This document shows, piece by piece, positions 50,897 to 63,012 of a stretch of DNA of 64,000 nucleotides; positions within the stretch are counted from its first letter, which is position 1, and every line of letters starts with the position of its first letter. The notes under the pieces are model-generated. The model was not told where the DNA came from, ran no database searches, and saw only the letters and a list, made by a program, of their open reading frames with translations. The position numbers were made by a program, and so were the translations under genes. The DNA is taken from the NCBI GenBank assembly GCA_963931925.1, contig OZ007574.1, positions 34,267,961 to 34,331,960 of the forward strand. The letters are read 5' to 3'. Origin of the DNA: Onchidella celtica (taxonomy: Eukaryota; Mollusca; Gastropoda; Systellommatophora; Onchidiidae).

Positions 50897-52091
50897 GACC
50901 TGCAGGGCAGATATAGATCGAAAGGGTTAAAAAAAAAAAAAAAAGTAGGAGATAGTGATTATTATGAAATATCGTAAACTCATTAACTCATTAATAGTGT
51001 GTTTGATAAGAAATGTCCAGTTAAAAAACAGATTTACTGCCCTCCACAATTGGCCTTAATTAGACATTTTGGCTAGTTGTGTGTTATATTTCACTATGGT
51101 TCCTTATCATGTCACTTCATGTATACCTGATATTGAATTTATTGTGTTGTAATATATGTTTAATTAATGGTGCACGAGATGTGTATACAATGTATATGCT
51201 CTTAAACACTCTGTAAAAGAGAATTTCCTTCATGGGATAATGAAGTGATTCTTATGATATCTTATTATTATTTTAAAAAGGAGGGGGGGGGGGTGGACTT
51301 TCAGAGGAGGAGAATTCTGTCCAACAAGTCGCCACCCATGTCACATCCTGTTGTATCAACAATTCTGTCATTTCACAGGAGAGCTTTTCAAAGGTTTGGT
51401 CTCTTTTATTCTCGGATGTGACAAAAATGTTTGTGCTTTTAAGTTCACAACTATTAAAGATATCGATTCGTTACTTTGTCAGAATATAGATCTCACCATG
51501 AGCAATGAAAAGGTAACATAAGAGAAAACTACCAAAATCTTCTATACCCGGATCTTCTAAACCCGGTCCTCGAATTGCTTATACTAAGTGTTAGTTGCAT
51601 TCGATTCCGAACTCTGAGGTGTTCGTCAACCACTTGTCACCCAGCACAGGTCCGTGGGAAAGTGGCAATGGACTTATGCTGGGTGGATAAATGTAGACCC
51701 CGATGTAAACTGCTCATTAAGTATTTTTGTATAAATTTAATAAAATAATAAATATTATGATAAATTATTAATTTGGAAAATGCCTTTAAGTTGGTTTCAG
51801 TTACCATTTATATCTGCATTTATTTGATTCTATCAATGAATTGTATGAATTTTCTTCAAAATAATATTTGTGCTGAAGGATCCCCTTTGACTCTCTTATT
51901 AATACTTTTTATCAAAGTACCCCACCTTTTTTTTTTATACTCTTCCCCAAAAACTTGTAGGCCCATGCCAAATGACCCCTGTGCCCCTCCCCTCCCCTCT
52001 AATCTAGCCCCGGAAGATGTTGACCACACTCAACGCTGCTTGCCATTTCAATACTTGGCTGAGTGAAGACATTTATTGGCTAAATGGTTAT
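50897..52091. other. Upstream region of the tyrosinase gene
   Basis: AT-rich, with an A run at 50930-50945 and a G run at about 51282-51293. No core promoter element was identified with confidence. Confidence 0.4.
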
Positions 52092-52296
52092 GTGTTTTGT
52101 TATTCTATATTCTAAATGGTTATATAATTATATTCTTTTATTCTATATTCTAAACGGTAATAATATGACAATCTTCTATTCTATATTCTAAATGGTAATA
52201 TATATTCTTTTATTCTATATTCTGAATGGTTATTCTGCGTATATTCTATATATGGTAATGTATATTCTTTTATTCTATATTCTAAAATATGGTTAT
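52092..52296. repeat. AT-rich minisatellite, units of about 45-60 bp
   Basis: TTCTTTTATTCTATATTCTA followed by AA(T/C)GGTTAT recurs four to five times with variable spacing. Confidence 0.7.
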
Positions 52297-53556
52297 TCTT
52301 TTTGTGGGTGGTAGAAATTTTTCTTGCGTCACATATTAAATTTGATTCAGAATTAGTCTGGATTTGGATTCGTACCACTGTGTTTGTCTCGTGTATACAA
52401 AGTGTGTGTGTGTGTGTGATTGTGTATGAGCGAAGTGAATGAGTGAGTAGGTGAACGAGTGAATAAGCGAGGATAAGAAGTTTTGCGATAGTTTGTAAGA
52501 GAAAACCTAACTCCATTCCTCGACGTTGATTAACATTTACCCCACTACAACTACTACTACTGCCAGTACCACTACTACTGTTATTACTACTATAATCATA
52601 AAATAATGATAATCATAATATAATAAAATAACATAACAACAACAGCAACAAAAATAATAATAATGGTACTCGTAATAGTATAATATAAACATAAAAATGG
52701 TAATACTTGTAATGACAATCTAGACTCAGACATGATAACATAATTACCCTAACAACTCTCGAGTTATTATGATTTATTTTTTTATTTTTTTGCCAGTTTT
52801 ATCGTTGCGGGCACACTCAATAGTTCTTTTGATGATTTCGTTTCACTATCTAAATCAATTTCCCACTGGCTAATCTTTCGTGTTTCCAGTGTTCACATAT
52901 CCATCAACAACGACTTACAAACTATATTTTATTTGACCAGTTATTTTGTAAAACAAAGTGAGTGAGACAAAACTATATTTATGTACGTTTGCTTTCCACT
53001 TGCCCCAACTTAAGAACAGTCGGTCATTTTTTGCGCTGTATATATTCGATTCTCACCAGTGGTAACTTCTGACCTCTGAATCAAAGAGACTATTAATTTT
53101 ATGACCGAAGTACAAGAACAAGATAGTCTATCGGGGCCATCCATGAAGTATGATCTCTCGATCTGGGCAGTTTTAACCCCTTATTCCTTCCTTTGTACAC
53201 TTTCTGTACGCTTAACTTCAACCCCCCTGATCCCTTGTACGAGCGGACAGATATTAGAATGGTGAAAGTTATTGACAGGATCTTGACGTTCTAAAACTTC
53301 AGGTGACATTTTACATGGATCCGTTGACTGTTTCTTAAGATACATGGACCATATTGGATTTTTATGTAATTCAACAACTCATTTTGTTGAACAAAACGTA
53401 CACAAAACCGAGTTGTTGTTTTTTTTTTCATTTCCTACCAAATTGTAAAGCTTGCGTACACTTACCAGATCTCCTCTTCTCCCATGTACGACGGGAGCAC
53501 CCCATTCCGTTCCTATCGCGCCCCCCCCCCCACCCCTCCGAGTGTACGGGCTTTAC
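52297..53556. other. Intergenic, no gene recognised
   Basis: AT-rich. A TG microsatellite at 52399-52420, CTA/AAT-rich patches at 52545-52680, and a C-rich run at 53520-53537. Confidence 0.45.
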
Positions 53557-53734
53557 CAATGGTGGATCTAGTATGAAACTATTGAAGCACAAGTTCCAGG
53601 GCCCCTAATCCTGGAGGGGCTTAAAGAAACATTTTTTAATGGGTGAATTTTGGATTGTTGTTGCTATTGAGAAAGAAGCCCAAAAAACAGTTCTTGAAAG
53701 CTTAAGGGTCCCAAAAATGTAGGGTCCGCCACTG
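53557..53734 (-). repeat. hAT-like MITE, second copy (178 bp)
   Basis: The ends CAATGGTGGATCTAG and TAGGGTCCGCCACTG match those at 39927-40105. The flanks GGCTTTAC and CGCTTTGC agree at 6 of 8 positions. The internal sequence has the same GGGCCC, TTAAAGAAAC and GTCCCAAAAATGTAG blocks. The family orientation is ambiguous because both ends are alike. Confidence 0.8.
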
Positions 53735-54034
53735 CGCTTTGCGGATGACCCCATAACGGAGACACGCGGAAATAATGTTATGGACACTTTCACTAATCGT
53801 TTCATGATACTCCATTACATCAAATCAGGCGAGAAAGCTGTTCGAGCGATGTAAAATAAAAGCTAAGTTTAGCTCCAGTAACGGTTTCGATTAGCTGTGA
53901 TACACAAGTAAACCAGGTGAAACTTGGTCTTCCAGGTAAGTTGTCAAGTTGTGATTGATGACGTCCACGCAAGCAGTAGTAGTTTGCTGTTTATTCGTAG
54001 GAAATAGGGTTCTTACTTCGCTGACAAATTAGAG

Positions 54035-54534
54035 CAGTGGTTCTCAACATTTTGCAGGCAATCGCCCCCATTAGGCTGCAAATTTTCTGTCATCGCCCCC
54101 CCCCCCCAAACGCACACACACTAAATCCCCCCCCCCCAACCCCAACCCCAACAGATACGTTTAACCAAAGAAACAGACCACAACTTGTGATGTTAAATTT
54201 TACAAAGCCTTGCCAATGACAAATATGTGTGTTCATTATTCATTACGAAACAGAGAGCATTCTTTATCAAAGCATTCACAAATAAAAGAGGCTTTTTCAA
54301 TTCATGAAACCTATCTAAGCGTGCTGTGGAACAAGTCAGTAGCTGCCCTATTTTTCACATTTGCCCCCCTCTCCCCACTCCCCCATATCTTACTACATTC
54401 ATGTTTCCGCCAGTTGGTGGCCCTTTTCTTCGTTCTCGCCCTCCCTCCCCCTCCCCCCCCCTTCCCCCGCCACCCCACATTGGAAATCAAAATCAACCCC
54501 TTGGGAACGATATCGTCTACGTTGAGAACCACTG
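54035..54534. repeat. hAT-like non-autonomous element with CAGTGGTTCTCAAC ends (500 bp)
   Basis: It starts CAGTGGTTCTCAAC and ends GTTGAGAACCACTG, a perfect 14-bp inverted repeat and a classic hAT terminus. The flanks AATTAGAG and AATTACTT agree at 5 of 8 positions. The interior is C-rich and non-coding. Confidence 0.85.
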
Positions 54535-55220
54535 AATTACTTTAGAACATAGTACAAAAATAATCATTTATGTTACATTTGAATTTAAATGCCCACCCAT
54601 CTGTTTGTCCGACTTTGTGCCCTTCCCTTTATCCCAGTCCACCCCATCTACAGTTAAGTCCATCTGCTTTCTCAACCACCAGTTGCCTTTTCTATTCTGT
54701 TCACCTCACCTGTCAATCAATCCACCGGCCCGTGCAACGATGGTAAAAGACCCAGGCCAAATGGGAAATTTAAGCCCCTTTCCAAACTGCCCATTAAGCG
54801 TTTTTCTTTTAATGTGATAAAGAGATACATAAAATAATTTTGCAACGTAAAATAGTATCAGTTTACCGTATACTTATTTATTTGTCTATATTTCATCTGT
54901 ATTGATCTTTTACGAATCTTCTTTAAAATTATATTTTATGCTAAGGGGTTCCCACTGGCTCTTTTACAATATCAGTATTCCGTTTTCAAAGGGTCTCATA
55001 CCCCTTTATCTCTACCAAGGGGAGTTGGCTCCCCTCGAAATTGTACGCCCATGCCACCTACCCCCCCCCCCTCCACCCAGCCACCTCCGGTCTGGCCTGT
55101 CAATCCACTTCATTCATGCAAAGTTTTCTGTGCTCTTCCCGGTCTTTCTATCCGTCTAGTCATAAAGGCATCTGTCTATCTGCTCAGTGTTTGTTCGTCA
55201 GTCCATCCACTTATCCGTAT
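54535..55220. other. Intergenic, no gene recognised
   Basis: Pyrimidine-rich sequence leading into the CCAT array. A C run is at 55063-55072. Confidence 0.4.
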
Positions 55221-55461
55221 CTATTCACCCATCCATCCATTCGTCCGTCCATCCATCCATCCATCCATCCACCCATCCACCCATCTCTCCGTCCGCCCGT
55301 CCGTCCATCCATCATTTATTCTGTCCATCCATCCATTCGCCCACTCCATCCATCCATCCGTCCACCCATCCATCCATCCACCCACCCATCCATCCATCCA
55401 TCCATCCATCCATCCATCCATCCATCCATCCATCCATCCATCCATCCATCCATCCATCCAT
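55221..55461. repeat. (CCAT)n microsatellite with variants
   Basis: CATC/CGTC/CACC variants at the left become a pure CATC run of about 80 bp at 55385-55461. Confidence 0.95.
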
Positions 55462-56265
55462 AGAGATACAATAAGTTTCATACATATTTCACACTGAATT
55501 CACATATATTTTTATGTTCAGCCGTCAATATGAAAACAACAGGCTTTGTCCCTACCCATAAGTCCTTTAAGTTCTTTAACTTACAGGTCAGAGTGTCTTT
55601 GGTTTGTGTAAACGCATTTGTCCACGTTAGAGGCACGTCATGTAACTGGAGTAGGCACCAGCCACGGGGCAGCACAGACTGACCACCGTGAGATATTGCG
55701 GTGACACAGTGACTATTACCGATTGACAAGAATAGCCATGCTAGCCCCCCCAAAAATAAATTCTTATAACGAATTTTTTCGATGGTTTGGGGTGGGGGGG
55801 GGGGGCAACTGTCCACTTGCAAAGATCAGCACAACACATTGTTGAGAAACACATTATAAATTTCCACTTTCCCAGTAATGGTATGCCTCTTTTGTTTACG
55901 TCACCAAAATTACAATATAGACCGCCATGCAATGTCCCACCTCTATTCTGTGCAAAAGTAGTATAAAAATTCGGAAAAGCACAAGTTCTGTGACATCAAA
56001 TAAAGCTAACCCAGTCTTTTTTTTTTTTTTTTTGGTCAAAATACCTTTCCAGTACTGTATATATCGAGAGTTAAATATTTCCAAACGAAGACTTCTTTTA
56101 TATTTTAATCTAAAACAGGTGACTATGATTGGTATGAACTTCCCAAGCGGCTGGAGACGATAGACTGTCTTCATAATACATTTGTAGGGTTATCGTAGGG
56201 GCGCCAATTATTTGGCAATTTCACGCATCGATCTTTGACAAAATTCACGACCTTGTCCTTGTTCT
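55462..56265. other. Intergenic, no gene recognised
   Basis: AT-rich with a G run at 55792-55804 and a T run at 56018-56033. A short palindromic region is not evident. Confidence 0.4.
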
Positions 56266-56522
56266 CGAGACCAGTTCTTATATGTTTTACCTCCATTTTC
56301 TGAAGAAAAAAAAAACTGGACATCTTTTAGTATGTAGAATAGCTATAACAAATGCACACTTTCCACACTTGTTTGCAACGCGTTGTGGCACTTATCGAGC
56401 TGGTTCATAGTTCCGATTCATTCTAACTGTCTATCATAATACTGAAGCCTCAAATGTTTAACGTCGTATTGCTCAGACGAGCAAAACGTGACGCTGGAAC
56501 AAACAAAAACTGAGGTCGCGAT
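56266..56522 (+). repeat. MITE family 2, intergenic copy
   Basis: Left end CGAGACCAGTTCTTATATGT, right end AAAAACTGAGGTCGCGAT. The inverse of the right end matches the left end apart from a few changes. The blocks TTTTAGTATGTAGAATAG and TTCCGATTCATTCTAAC are as in the other copies. Confidence 0.7.
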
Positions 56523-57154
56523 TTAAGTAGAGATTGGACATTTTTTTGTAAGAGCGCTCTCTTTGTTTTGTAAGAAACGAAGAGAACGCTCATGATATAC
56601 ACAAGGATGTGAATGGACTGTCTCTAACAGATATACAGTTGTACTTTGATTAGTTTGATCATCCCCATTGAAATGCAATTCTTTTAACGCTGTAATGCAA
56701 GTGACTGAAAAGAAATTCTGTCTCACTAGCATGAGATGTGTAACTCCATATGACTCTCGCTGTATGCAGTCGAACTGGAGAAGGACGTAGTCTGATAAGT
56801 CATCCTAATTAGTCAGAGAAGCGCAGTGTTGAATTGCACGTTGATATGATTTATTAAAATTTATGAATGTATTGTAAGTTGGAACTCCACGGGTGCATTC
56901 AGCAGTATAGGTATGAGTAGTGTTTGATGATGAGTAGTGTATGAATCACTGTAACGAACGGAGTGGGCTTGACTATACAAGAAGTTTAAATGAAACTCGT
57001 CCATGCATGTGTGTTAGTATGTGAGCCAGCACCATGGTGTTTATAAATAAAACTAAATCGTCTCATGGTAGTGATGATTTGGTATTGTTTTTGTTTTGTT
57101 TTTTTCTAGTTAATATCTATAGGATATTCAGTTATTCTTATTTACCACTTACAG
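56523..57154. other. Intergenic, no gene recognised
   Basis: AT-rich. No exon, repeat terminus or RNA gene recognised. Confidence 0.4.
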
Positions 57155-57279
57155 GGTGGATGGACAGATGGATGGATGGACGGATGGATGGCTGGATGGA
57201 CGGACGAATGGATGGATGGATGGATGGATGGATGGATGGATGGATGGATGGATGGATGGATGGATGGATGGATGGATGA
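57155..57279. repeat. (GGAT)n microsatellite
   Basis: GATG units with GGAC variants at the left and a pure run at 57210-57277. Confidence 0.95.
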
Positions 57280-58441
57280 AATTGAAAGTTCGTATTAGAA
57301 ATAATTATTAAAAAAAACAGAAGCTGTTTGTTCAGGAGTGGTGCACTCCTGAGCGTGAAGGAGATGCCCAGAGGTGAAACCAAATGTCATACTTAAAAAT
57401 TCAAAATTTCCAAAACAACCTGAACAAGGAAGACAGGAATTTTGTACTGTACCTGCTTAAGTCACGTGGCGACATGAACTTTACACAGATGATACATTAC
57501 AAGGCGTATGTCATGTGACTGTCAGTGATTTAATAAAACGAAATATATTGAAGGCATACATTCTGTTGAAATACAGGCATTATGAATGCTATTAATAATG
57601 ATGATGGTGGTATTGAGTTATGACAACAGCATTCAGATCTCTTTTGATATTTTCTTGTACGAGATGATACCGGCGAGAGTTATATATGATGATGTTGATG
57701 ATAATGACATTGATGATGATAACAATAATGATGATGGTTGTACTAATACTAATTTTTGAGATATCTTGTATGTCTTAGAGTTTCTTCCTGATGATGATAT
57801 AGTCTTAATATAATAATACTCAAGTTTGTGCGAGCGTTGCGTATCGTTAAGATGTATTCATTTCTTAAGTAAGAAGTACTTCTTACTTACTTTTCAGATA
57901 TTCAATCTCTGCCTGGGAAAACTAATCCAGAGATATCAGAAAACACATGCAGGCGGTTGGTCAGCTACCTGAGGTAGCGAGGTGACCCTTTCTTCCGTGA
58001 TCTTACAAAGGGAAAACGCAAATTTCCCCAAAGTGGTCTTCCGAATAGGTCTGGTGGACCAAAGCGGAAGTTAGCACCGGCCGCTCCTGATACAAAACAT
58101 GCGCAAACCAGCGATTGATCATGTCAAAAGGACGTGTCCCGTCGTACCCCCCGGGCAAGCTCGCGAGCTGGGCTTTGATTGACTTTGATTTCCTGTGAAG
58201 GGGGAACATTTCGAATCACTTGCAAATCTTACCACGTTTAGTAATAGGGTAATAATATTTCTGTTCATCACTGGGAGATCTCGATGTTTCTTTATGCGTG
58301 TTCGTGAAAAGTTGCACGCTGGGCTGGCGGTGCACCGAATCAATTCTATTTTGCGTCTTTGGTTTTGAATCACTACCCTAGGTCTTTCTTTTCTCCAGCT
58401 GACAAGACAGTTTTGATGTGTCCGAAGAAGTCAGACAGACT
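57280..58441. other. Intergenic with GAT-rich patches
   Basis: GATGATG-type patches at about 57595-57735. A GC-richer block at 57990-58215 has open frames on the minus strand but no recognisable domain or clear splice sites. Confidence 0.4.
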
Positions 58442-58725
58442 TCGCGACCTCAGTTCTTGTTTTTTGCACAACTAAAAAATTCGACGTTAAAGTTTTGCAC
58501 CTTTATTATTATGATAAAGAGTTGGAATCACATAATTCTATGGATAGAGCTCTGTGGTTGGAATAAATCAGAACTGTGAAACAGCCTGATAATGCCACAA
58601 GGCATCTTAACAATCGTCGAAGTATGCAACTGTTAAACGTATTATACATACTAAAAGATCTCCAGTTCTTTTTTTCCCTTTTTTTTTTTAGAAAATGCAG
58701 ATAGATCAAACAAGTACTATCGTCA
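58442..58725 (-). repeat. MITE family 2, inverted copy
   Basis: It starts TCGCGACCTCAGTTCTTGTT and ends with AACAAGTACTATCGTCA, inverse to each other with substitutions. It carries AATTCGACGTTAAAGTTTTG, TATGATAAAGAGTTGGAATC and AAAAGATCTCCAGTTC in reverse order relative to the plus copies, plus an insertion (CTATGGATAGAGCTC) shared with 62590-62776. Confidence 0.72.
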
Positions 58726-60913
58726 CTTACAAAAATTTAATTTGTTCATTTCTGTGGCTTGATTAGGTGCCTATTATTTCTTTATTTGGTGATCTCTAAC
58801 CATTGAATCATGCACAGAATGAATACATTCCAAATCGCAGTTCAATCTGAGCCCTTAAAATAAAATAAAAAAGAAGAAAAAAAACAACTAAGGTCACGAT
58901 TGGCTTCAGTTGTACTTGTGGGCGAGACAACTAGCACTAAAACTGAGACAAACCACATCTGACTCTGTGCGCCATCAGTCTTATACTATGTAAATTAAGG
59001 GGAGGCAGTTTTTATCTTCTATTCCAGGTGTAAAGCAATTCCAGTGGATGTCAAAGTAAATGGAAGCATTCTGTGGGTTGTTCTTGTTATTCGTTTTTTT
59101 TTTTTTTTTTGCTGATTAGGTCGTGCGACGTAAAATTAATGCTAGCTAGTCTCTAAATGAATTTTTGTTACTGATCCCATAGGCAAAATATAGATAAGGT
59201 TCAGATGTTTCTTGTACGAAAAATAACATGTTGACATTCGTCAGCGGGCACATTCCTTGTAAAATATAGTTTTTGTTTGTTTGTTTTTTTAGGGGGGGGG
59301 GGGGCAGGGGGGGGGGGTTATTTTGCCATTATATGCAGGACTACTGTGTTTTGTCCTCCTAAGACTTTTTTTTGGGGGGGGGGGGGGCATGCATGCAAAA
59401 TGTGTCCCTTTCGTCGTGTGAACAAGTTAAAATAGTCTGTTTTTCGCATCCTTTAATATCATTTTCTTATAAAAATGAAAACATAGTTTACACAAAAATA
59501 TGCAGCATTTGAAGTGATAACATTGGCATTCGTGATTGAAATTTACATTACAACTTACATGCACAAAGAAGAAAACAAAAACAAACAAACCAGATTTTCC
59601 TTTGGGGGTGCAGAACGGAAGGATGAGTTACATTTTCGGTCTCAGGGCCTTTGCCAAACTTGTGCTATAATGGGAATGCCCTACATGGAATATGAACAGT
59701 GTCCGGTAAATGAGCAAGGTTAATGGTGCACCGAGACAAAACTTCCATCTCTTTTTTAGAGTGAGTTGTGGACTATAAAGTTAAACTGGATTTCGGACAT
59801 TAGTGAGGCTGAAGTAAGTATGTCGCAAGTCTTATTTGGGACACGAATCTGGTGCTTCAAAACTGTTTTGAGTGAGCAGGCGGAAAGGGAGACCTATCAC
59901 ACGGTGATAAGAAAGTTTTGACTCTGTACAGTTCATCCCTCCATAACTGAAGGAAAAATGCAATGTAGCTACGTCTAAAATAAGCCGAAATACTAAATTA
60001 ACTTTCAAATGGCAGATTTTCTTCTGTTTATTCCACAGTGCTGTACCCAGGCGTATCCTAATGTATTATTATGTTTCGAACTAGACCAGAATAGTGTCGT
60101 GATCATGATTTCATATTAGCCGACCCGGGCAAGATATATCTTGCAAACTCTTTGTAGGAATCCCAACCGTAAATTTAGACCACATTAAAAACAGCCTTTG
60201 GATTCGATGCAATGACCACTAGAGCTTACTGTTACACCACAATTTCGAACAGAAAAAAAAAAAAAAAGAGATGTGATAAAGCTGATTTTTTACCACCGGT
60301 GTCTAAAGAGAGGTCAAGAACGAAATTTGCAGTCATACTTTTTCATTCTACTAGATCAAAATGCATTTTTTTTTGTTTGTGTCTTTTTCAGCACAAGAAA
60401 ATAGTGAATAAACAATATTAAACACTTCTTTTTGTCCAAAATGAATGTGTCCACGTAACTTATCGTCATAAACTGGGGCAGTACGTGCAATGTTTCATTA
60501 TTTCTTATCACGTAGTCCCAAAGTTTTAACCGCTTACTCGTTCACTCTCTAGTTCCATTGTAGTAAGCTGAGGGAATCAAAGCATTTATCAACTTTGGAG
60601 AACGAAGGATCCTCCATGCAAGATCTTAAAAATGAAGTGTCAGTATTTTAAGTAGTGCCACACCTTATCTGAGCAGGTTGAAGTTCTGTGCTTTTGGAGG
60701 ATCAGTGTTCTAGACATTTCCAATGTACCTGAGCACTCAACAAACTCTGAATGTAAAGCCAGGATCACAACATACAATGAGACAACCAGAGGCAAACAGA
60801 TAGATAGGCAGATTGGTGCTGTAGATATACAGATAAATAGATAGACAAAAGGACAGAGAGACGGGTGGGCGGAACGGATGGAAGGACGGAGGGACGGACG
60901 GACAGACGAATGG
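58726..60913. other. Intergenic, no gene recognised
   Basis: T and G homopolymer runs at 59094-59112, 59291-59318 and 59369-59389. A short segment at 59764-59836 recurs at 62028-62105. No convincing exon. Confidence 0.4.
59764..59836 (+). repeat. Short dispersed segment, copy 1
   Basis: TTGTGGACTATAAAGTTAAA then CTGGATTTCGGACATTAGTG and AGGCTGAAGTAAGTATGTCG aligns with 62028-62105 (GTGGACCGTGTATTTAAACG, GGACTTCGGGCATTTGCGAG, AGCGAAATAAGTCTGTCTCG). Two copies only, nature unknown. Confidence 0.5.
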
Positions 60914-61252
<339 letters not shown>

Positions 61253-62027
61253 AATGAACAGAAAATGTCGTGTCAGCCATCAAACAACTATTGAATGGAC
61301 AAAATGTCAATTCTGCACAACAGTCACACAACTGATTAGAAGTAAACAATACCAGATACCCCGCGGACCAAGAGGAGTGCCGCCTGATAGATAAAGACAC
61401 ACGGAGTATCCCATTTCGCATAAATACTCTGAAAACAGGTATGAATTTTGATGAAAAATAGCTCGCCGGGCTACATTTATCTGCTATCAAATGGAGCGCT
61501 GAGTGTAAACTAGGGTAACTCGGATTTTGCGATTTTTTCAGGAGAACCGAAAAACTTAGATCAGACTTTATAGCCACTATAATAATGTAAAAAAAACAAC
61601 AGCACCAACAATTTCAGAATTTAACCCCCAATTTATGACACAACCTGTGGGCTGTCAAGAATACCAAATATCTCAATTTTTGAGAGAAAGCTCGAGTTAC
61701 GATAGTTTACCATGCTGCCCTCGAAATAATGTAATTCATATTTTTGTTTTGTTTCGTTTTGTTTTTATTTCCACAACGATAATTATGAATTTTATTCCCA
61801 TAATTCCATGCCCTTATAACACTATGCAGCGGCACCAAAAACCTCAGTTTAGACAAAAACCGGGAAAGAAGAACAAGAAAGGATTTTGAGCAGAGAAAAG
61901 TTCTTTGCAATATCTTTATCTTGGAGCTAAGCGTCCCTGTCAACTGCCATCATAATGAAAGGTAAGTTCTAAAATGACTCTGTGATTATTAAGTTAATAG
62001 CACACTGGACGAAGTCAAAATTGCATC
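61253..62027. other. Intergenic with one dispersed repeat
   Basis: Nothing gene-like recognised. The segment 61545-61690 is the inverse copy of the repeat at 50100-50255. Confidence 0.4.
61545..61690 (-). repeat. Dispersed repeat, copy 2 of an inverted pair
   Basis: CAGGAGAACCGAAAAACTTA, TTTCAGAATTTAACCCCCAA then TTTATGACACAA, and CTGTCAAGAATACCAAATAT are the inverse of blocks in 50100-50255, in the reversed order expected of an inverted copy. Confidence 0.55.
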
Positions 62028-62112
62028 GGTTTGGTGGACCGTGTATTTAAACGGGACTTCGGGCATTTGCGAGAGCGAAATAAGTCTGTCTCGCCAGTTG
62101 GTTCAATGGCAG
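62028..62112 (+). repeat. Short dispersed segment, copy 2
   Basis: Aligns with 59764-59836 as described there. The spacing is conserved over about 75 bp without large gaps. Confidence 0.5.
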
Positions 62113-62589
62113 CTCAAACCCACACGAAACAGACTTGTTTGGCTGTTAGCCTTACTGCTGTTGTTGTTGTTGTGAATATCAGTAGTAGCTGAGATAGCCA
62201 GCATTGCCTGGGATATACAGACATTAGTGTCAGTTCTGAATGATTATAATTGACCCGTTTAAAGTCGCCCGCCCCTTAAAATTTTTTCATCTTATATTTT
62301 GGTTTCCAAATGCGGTCTTATTCAGTTACACACTGCCTTTCTGTCAGTACACAAGGCGACGATTGTCATGAAATGGCAATAACTTACAATCTGTGCACTG
62401 TGCAAATTCTTTTTGGCATACACACAGTACTGATCGTCACATGGAGCGAATGGCATTAATTCATTTTGTGAAATATAAATGTGAAGTGCTTTGTAGAGAA
62501 TGTGAAATTGGTAAACGAAGATTATCTCACCCTACCAATGTGCCCTTGTTGGAAACGCCAGGGCGATTTTTTTCACAGCCGTTTAGCCA

Positions 62590-63012
62590 TGATACTTTTC
62601 ACAAAATCTGTTTGTTCGAACGCCACTTTCTGCACTACTTAGAAATTCGACGTTAAAGTTTGCAGCTTTAGTATTATGATAAGGAGTTGGAATCACATAG
62701 TTCTATGGATAGAGCTCTATGGTAGGAATAAATCAGAACTTTGAAACAGCCTGATAAATACCACAAAGCTTCCGTACAATATAGTTCTTGTTTGCTCCGA
62801 CCCCACTGTACAACTGAGAAATTCGACGTTAAATGTCAGCGGCTTTGATAAGGAGTTGAATAAATCGGCACTGTGAACCAGCTTGATAAATGCAACACGC
62901 ATTTTAAACTAGTGTCAATGTAAGCGTTTGCTATACCTCTTCTACATGCAAAAAGATCTCCAGCTTTTCAGAGAATGGAGATAGAATGAACATTGAACTA
63001 AGGTCGCGATGA
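62590..63012 (-). repeat. MITE family 2, two adjoining inverted copies
   Basis: A partial copy at about 62590-62776 (GAAATTCGACGTTAAAGTTT, CTATGGATAGAGCTCTATGG) is followed by a fuller one at about 62777-63012 that begins TAGTTCTTGTTTGCTCCGAC and ends GAACTAAGGTCGCGAT. Both are in the minus orientation. Confidence 0.7.

Noticed and set aside
55041..55497. His/Pro/Ser-rich open frames, plus an inverse Trp/Met/Asp/Gly frame
   Set aside because: Translations of the CCAT array.
57990..58240. GC-richer block with minus-strand frames of 68-84 codons
   Set aside because: No domain, signal peptide or convincing splice pair; may be an unrecognised repeat.
59514..59723. 69-codon frame with several Cys and Met residues
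   Set aside because: No family resemblance and no supporting splice sites; left unannotated.
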